DNA of 64,000 nt from positions 1,240,001-1,304,000 of the forward strand of contig CBDDLA010000001.1 of NCBI GenBank assembly GCA_965230485.1, given 5' to 3'. The notes beneath the pieces are model-generated. The model had not been told where the DNA came from. It saw only the letters and a program-made list of their open reading frames with translations, and searched no databases. Below, one piece after another: positions 62,394 to 64,000 of this stretch; positions within the stretch are counted from its first letter, which is position 1, and each line of letters opens with the position of its first letter. The position numbers were made by a program, and so were the translations under genes. The stretch comes from Putridiphycobacter sp965230485 (GTDB taxonomy: Bacteria > Bacteroidota > Bacteroidia > Flavobacteriales_D > Crocinitomicaceae).

Positions 62394-64000
62394 TAATTTA
62401 CTATGAGCTTTTCTTCAAATTCGTGAAATCTATTTTTAACTTTTACAAAATACAAACCTTTTGAAAAATCGCTTACATCAATTGTTTCTTTTTGATGTGA
62501 TGCATTCTGGTAAAAAACTAGCTTCCCATTCACATCATAAATACTTATGGTGCTTGGTTCATTATTTAATAATGAGATAGTAACCTCTGTGCTTGCTGGG
62601 TTTGGAAAAATCACAATGCCTTGTGGTTCGTTTTCAGCGAGACCTGTCCATTCTGCACAGATTGTTCTTGGGCCTATTCCTACCGCATGCCAAGCATTTT
62701 CTGTTTGTGCCACCTCAAAACTACAGGCATCCATATTGTTATAAAACATAGCCGCAGATCTCACCGCTTCTCGGGAATCAGTGTACTCTGATGATGATTG
62801 ATAAAAATTTTGTAAAGCATAGAAAAATATATCTGCTGCTTCATCGACACCTATCGCTTGCACAGAATACACATCCTGATTATCATTGGTTCCAGACCCA
62901 CCTTCTGCGAGCAAATAAAAACAGTAGTTCTGAGGCCCATTATTAACATGCACACCATCCAGCCAATCATTGCAGTATGGTTGATCAAGGTGCAGCCAGT
63001 AATCTCCTTTATAAGTGTCAGGTTGTCCATTGGCTGCGGTGCACGTTGGAGAACTAAACAATCCACCGGGTGTATAGGAATCCATATGTACTCCTTTTGA
63101 CTTGGGATCAGATAGTGACCTCTGACTGAGATCTGGTTCACCACAATACCCAATTCGCCAAGGTCTGACCGTATAAAAGGCTGACGAACTGATTGTAAAT
63201 TTTCGAATCAGTGCTCCAAAAATATCCGCATAGGACTCTTCGAGTGCGCCAGGCTCTCCTCCGTTACTAAAATTAGCTGAATATTTAATGACACCATGGG
63301 TAAATTCATGCCCAACGATTCCAGGAGAATTTCCTGTATGCGAATTTGCTGTCGATATAAAGGTAAAAGTTAATTTATCAGTGGCCGGTGAATAATGGGT
63401 GTTGCTGTGATCACTTTGAGTTCTTTTTGCAAAAACTCGGACTTTGCCACCTTGCCCATCCATTCCATCCAATAAATGTTCGTCATTGAAGTAGTCCCAT
63501 GATTTACTAGCGTACCAATGTGAAGTAGTTGCCCATGTCGCAAATCCTGTCCAAACATCGTCATCATCATCAACTTCCGCAGCAGTCGAAAAGATTCCTG
63601 CACCGTAATATTTAGTATGCACCTTTCTACCGTTATCAGTCGTTTCAAGAACATAATCATCATTCCACCAAGCAGATCTATAGCGTGTATCAATAGTTTG
63701 AGTGGAACCGCTATTGTAGACGGTGGCCAATCCATTATGTCTAAGGTTACTGGTTTTCCGAATAATCTCTCCTGAGGTAGCATCAATTACATACTCGTAA
63801 TTAAACTCATCTACGTCACCAACAACATCAAATTTGTAGGCTAGATTATAGCGTGTTCCCGGAATCAAGTGACCAATATGTACAAAATTATCAAGAGCGT
63901 ACACAAGTTCAGGTGTTGGGAAATAGGTAGCGTTCGGGTCACCCGTTGCATCAATGAGATCGTCTTCCATATCTTGATTTTGCCATGCAAAAACAGTTGT
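62393..64000 (-). CDS. M4 (thermolysin-like) metalloprotease with T9SS domain, partial
   Basis: At least 535 codons; the frame is still open at the window edge (ten more codons above the Met at 63970), so the signal peptide and propeptide start are missing. The visible part begins in the FTP/PepSY-like propeptide (YVIDATSGEIIRKTSNLRHNG). The zinc site is 'GIVGHEFTHGVIKY' (HExxH) with the third ligand Glu in 'EPGALEESYADIFGAL'. The C-terminal T9SS type A domain reads 'GIVIFPNPASTEVTISLL...FSKGLYFVKVKNRFHEFEEKLIVN'. Secreted endopeptidase. Confidence 0.93.
   Translation of the reverse strand, partial: TTVFAWQNQDMEDDLIDATGDPNATYFPTPELVYALDNFVHIGHLIPGTRYNLAYKFDVVGDVDEFNYEYVIDATSGEIIRKTSNLRHNGLATVYNSGSTQTIDTRYRSAWWNDDYVLETTDNGRKVHTKYYGAGIFSTAAEVDDDDDVWTGFATWATTSHWYASKSWDYFNDEHLLDGMDGQGGKVRVFAKRTQSDHSNTHYSPATDKLTFTFISTANSHTGNSPGIVGHEFTHGVIKYSANFSNGGEPGALEESYADIFGALIRKFTISSSAFYTVRPWRIGYCGEPDLSQRSLSDPKSKGVHMDSYTPGGLFSSPTCTAANGQPDTYKGDYWLHLDQPYCNDWLDGVHVNNGPQNYCFYLLAEGGSGTNDNQDVYSVQAIGVDEAADIFFYALQNFYQSSSEYTDSREAVRSAAMFYNNMDACSFEVAQTENAWHAVGIGPRTICAEWTGLAENEPQGIVIFPNPASTEVTISLLNNEPSTISIYDVNGKLVFYQNASHQKETIDVSDFSKGLYFVKVKNRFHEFEEKLIVN

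Overview
The window is AT-rich chromosomal DNA from a member of the Bacteroidota, most likely a Flavobacteriia-like lineage. Four signs support this. Secreted proteins end in type IX secretion (T9SS) C-terminal sorting domains of the 'FPNP...' kind. Promoters match the Bacteroidota -7 consensus TAnnTTTG, for example at 14825, 17349, 23291, 25281 and 56102. The str, S10, spc and alpha ribosomal clusters are fused, with no tuf after fusA and no map between secY and infA. Shine-Dalgarno sites are scarce.

Layout. (1) 1-14756, minus strand: rpsL-rpsG-fusA-rpsJ through secY-infA-rpmJ-rpsM-rpsK-rpsD. This is one long ribosomal operon driven by a promoter near 14825-14854. (2) 15029-17293: a UvrD/PcrA helicase. 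(3) 17349-22691: a cobalamin-riboswitch operon. It holds a DUF4465-type T9SS protein, a BtuB-like TonB receptor, a BtuG-like surface beta-propeller lipoprotein and a second T9SS protein, and looks like a vitamin B12 capture system. (4) 22739-23548: a small lipoprotein and tRNA-Gly(GCC)-tRNA-Leu(UAA). (5) About 24.9-60.4 kb: accessory DNA with many signs of mobility. (6) 60429-64000: an outer-membrane barrel-like protein and a T9SS M4 metalloprotease that runs off the window.

The accessory region looks composite. Its left part has xis-like and XRE regulators, a RuvC-like protein, a phage-RepO-like replication protein, a HerA/TraD-like ATPase and a MazF-like toxin. Next come two different tyrosine recombinases flanking a 45-bp 3' half of a tRNA-Ala(UGC), a probable attachment-site remnant. 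A cargo block follows: a Dam-like methylase, a RadC homologue with an in-frame stop, a membrane/coiled-coil protein with a small partner, a T9SS propeller protein and an XRE regulator with an obvious operator. A compact minus-strand mobilization operon (41668-49243) encodes a relaxase split by a -1 frameshift at an A9 run, an accessory protein, a VirD4/TraG-like coupling ATPase without its own membrane anchor, a 46-aa membrane peptide just upstream of it, and several unrecognised membrane, lipo- and helical proteins. No VirB-type mating-pair genes are seen, so the element looks mobilizable rather than self-transmissible. Upstream lie a two-component pair with a very large sensor, then a DNA-damage module (SRAP protein, PIN-domain protein, Y-family polymerase and DnaE-type polymerase). 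The two polymerases are translationally coupled.

All assignments come from reading protein motifs and nucleotide patterns by eye. No database search was made.
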